A stretch of DNA of 6,242 bases, taken from NCBI GenBank assembly GCA_018700215.1, contig JABIST010000151.1:1-6242 (forward strand), read 5' to 3'. Positions 5,993 to 6,242 of the stretch are shown piece after piece. The translations under genes were made by a program, and so were the position numbers. The notes under the pieces are model-generated. The model worked only from the letters and a program-made list of their open reading frames with translations. It searched no databases and was not told the DNA's origin. Position 1 is the stretch's first letter; every line of letters begins with the position of its first letter. Origin of the DNA: Dehalococcoidia bacterium. GTDB lineage: Bacteria; Chloroflexota; Dehalococcoidia; UBA2979.

Positions 5993-6070
5993 TGGGGTGG
6001 GTGATGGGACTTGAACCCACGATCTCCAAGGCCACAACCTGGCGCTTTAACCGACTAAGCTACACCCACC
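5993..6070 (-). tRNA. tRNA-His, anticodon GTG
   Basis: The minus strand folds into a complete cloverleaf. The acceptor stem GTGGGTG/CACCCAC pairs perfectly. The D stem is GCTT/AAGC with GG in the loop. The anticodon stem CCAGG/CTTGG holds loop TTGTGGC with anticodon GTG. A five-base variable loop (AGATC) precedes T stem GTGGG/CCCAT with loop TTCAAGT. A G at 6070 (position -1) faces discriminator C at 5996, the pair that marks histidine tRNAs for histidyl-tRNA synthetase. The CCA end is encoded at 5993-5995. Without G-1 and CCA the molecule spans 5996-6069. Confidence 0.97.
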
Positions 6071-6088
6071 ACGAATCGGCCTTCAGAA

Positions 6089-6131
6089 GGTTCGACCGCA
6101 GTTGATGAGCTTAGCATTCACTGGTCGAACC
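6089..6131. promoter_or_regulatory. Likely tRNA-His promoter region with a 9-base inverted repeat
   Basis: On the minus strand GTGACC, 18 bases and TAAGCT, preceded by TGC, form a plausible extended -10 promoter ending about 30 bases before the tRNA. Perfect arms GGTTCGACC (6123-6131) and GGTCGAACC (6089-6097) enclose 25 bases that contain the TAAGCT. One arm lies between the -35 and -10. This could be an operator, but a 9-base pair of arms at this spacing can occur by chance in 6 kb. Confidence 0.35.
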
Positions 6132-6173
6132 GGTCACGCCCACGCCGTTCAGCAGTCCGCCCAAATAGCCGGC

Positions 6174-6242
6174 TCAGTTCGGTAGCAGATACTGCCACGG
6201 CTCCAGAGCCCGATCGTTCAACGACAATCCCACGCGCAATCG
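6174..6242 (-). CDS. 3' end of an unidentified upstream gene, frame uncertain
   Basis: Two minus-strand frames enter from the right edge. The preferred one gives 22 residues ending RALEPWQYLLPN and stops at TGA 6174-6176; it has higher GC at third codon positions, like the other genes here. The other frame gives 40 residues ending RRGRDRFDQ and stops at TGA 6118-6120, with only about half G or C at third positions. The fragment is too short to assign a family. Confidence 0.35.
   Translation of the reverse strand, partial: RLRVGLSLNDRALEPWQYLLPN

Noticed and set aside
5488..6105. Plus-strand frame of 205 codons crossing the lipoprotein start and the tRNA
   Set aside because: It runs through a complete tRNA and opposite a lipoprotein signal peptide, with no coding features.

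Overview
The window is a moderately high-GC bacterial segment in which every supported gene lies on the minus strand, so it reads from right to left. It carries the late part of a flagellar filament-assembly cluster (flaG, fliD, fliS and a FliT/FlgN-type chaperone). A histidine tRNA and a PDZ-like lipoprotein lie upstream, and a sortase followed by the start of an unidentified gene lie downstream. The organism is flagellated and has a sortase. The lipoprotein signal, GC-rich codons, mixed ATG/GTG/possibly TTG starts and the sortase fit a flagellated Chloroflexota or, less likely, an actinobacterium. This is an inference from gene style and no taxonomic marker was compared.

Layout in transcription order. 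At about 6174-6242 is the tail of an upstream gene whose frame is uncertain. tRNA-His(GTG) lies at 5993-6070 and encodes both its extra G-1 and its CCA end. A 383-residue lipoprotein at 4750-5901 has a signal peptide, a central PDZ-like region and a C-terminal alpha/beta domain. After a 102-base gap come flaG (4309-4647), fliD (1913-4294), fliS (1374-1847) and a fliT-like gene (947-1363), which are closely spaced and mostly have clear Shine-Dalgarno sites. After a further 72 bases with a stem-loop comes a membrane-anchored sortase (155-874), then a gene that starts near 104 and runs off the left edge.

How the genes would work together: FliD caps the growing filament. FliS is the family chaperone for flagellin, and FliT-like proteins hold the cap or hook-associated proteins before export. 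FlaG influences filament length. The flagellin gene itself is not in the window. The sortase is a surface transpeptidase, and its place directly after these genes is the most unusual point of the layout. No sortase substrate with a C-terminal sorting signal is encoded here.

The most notable non-coding signal is a 19-base element, identical at 18 positions, that occurs in the same orientation just before flaG and just before the sortase. It could be a shared promoter core or an RNA-level control site, and it may tie the sortase to flagellar regulation. FliD is also unusually long (793 residues), with repeated hook-IN-like modules and an extra domain inside its C-terminal half. I found no CRISPR array, insertion sequence or phage gene.
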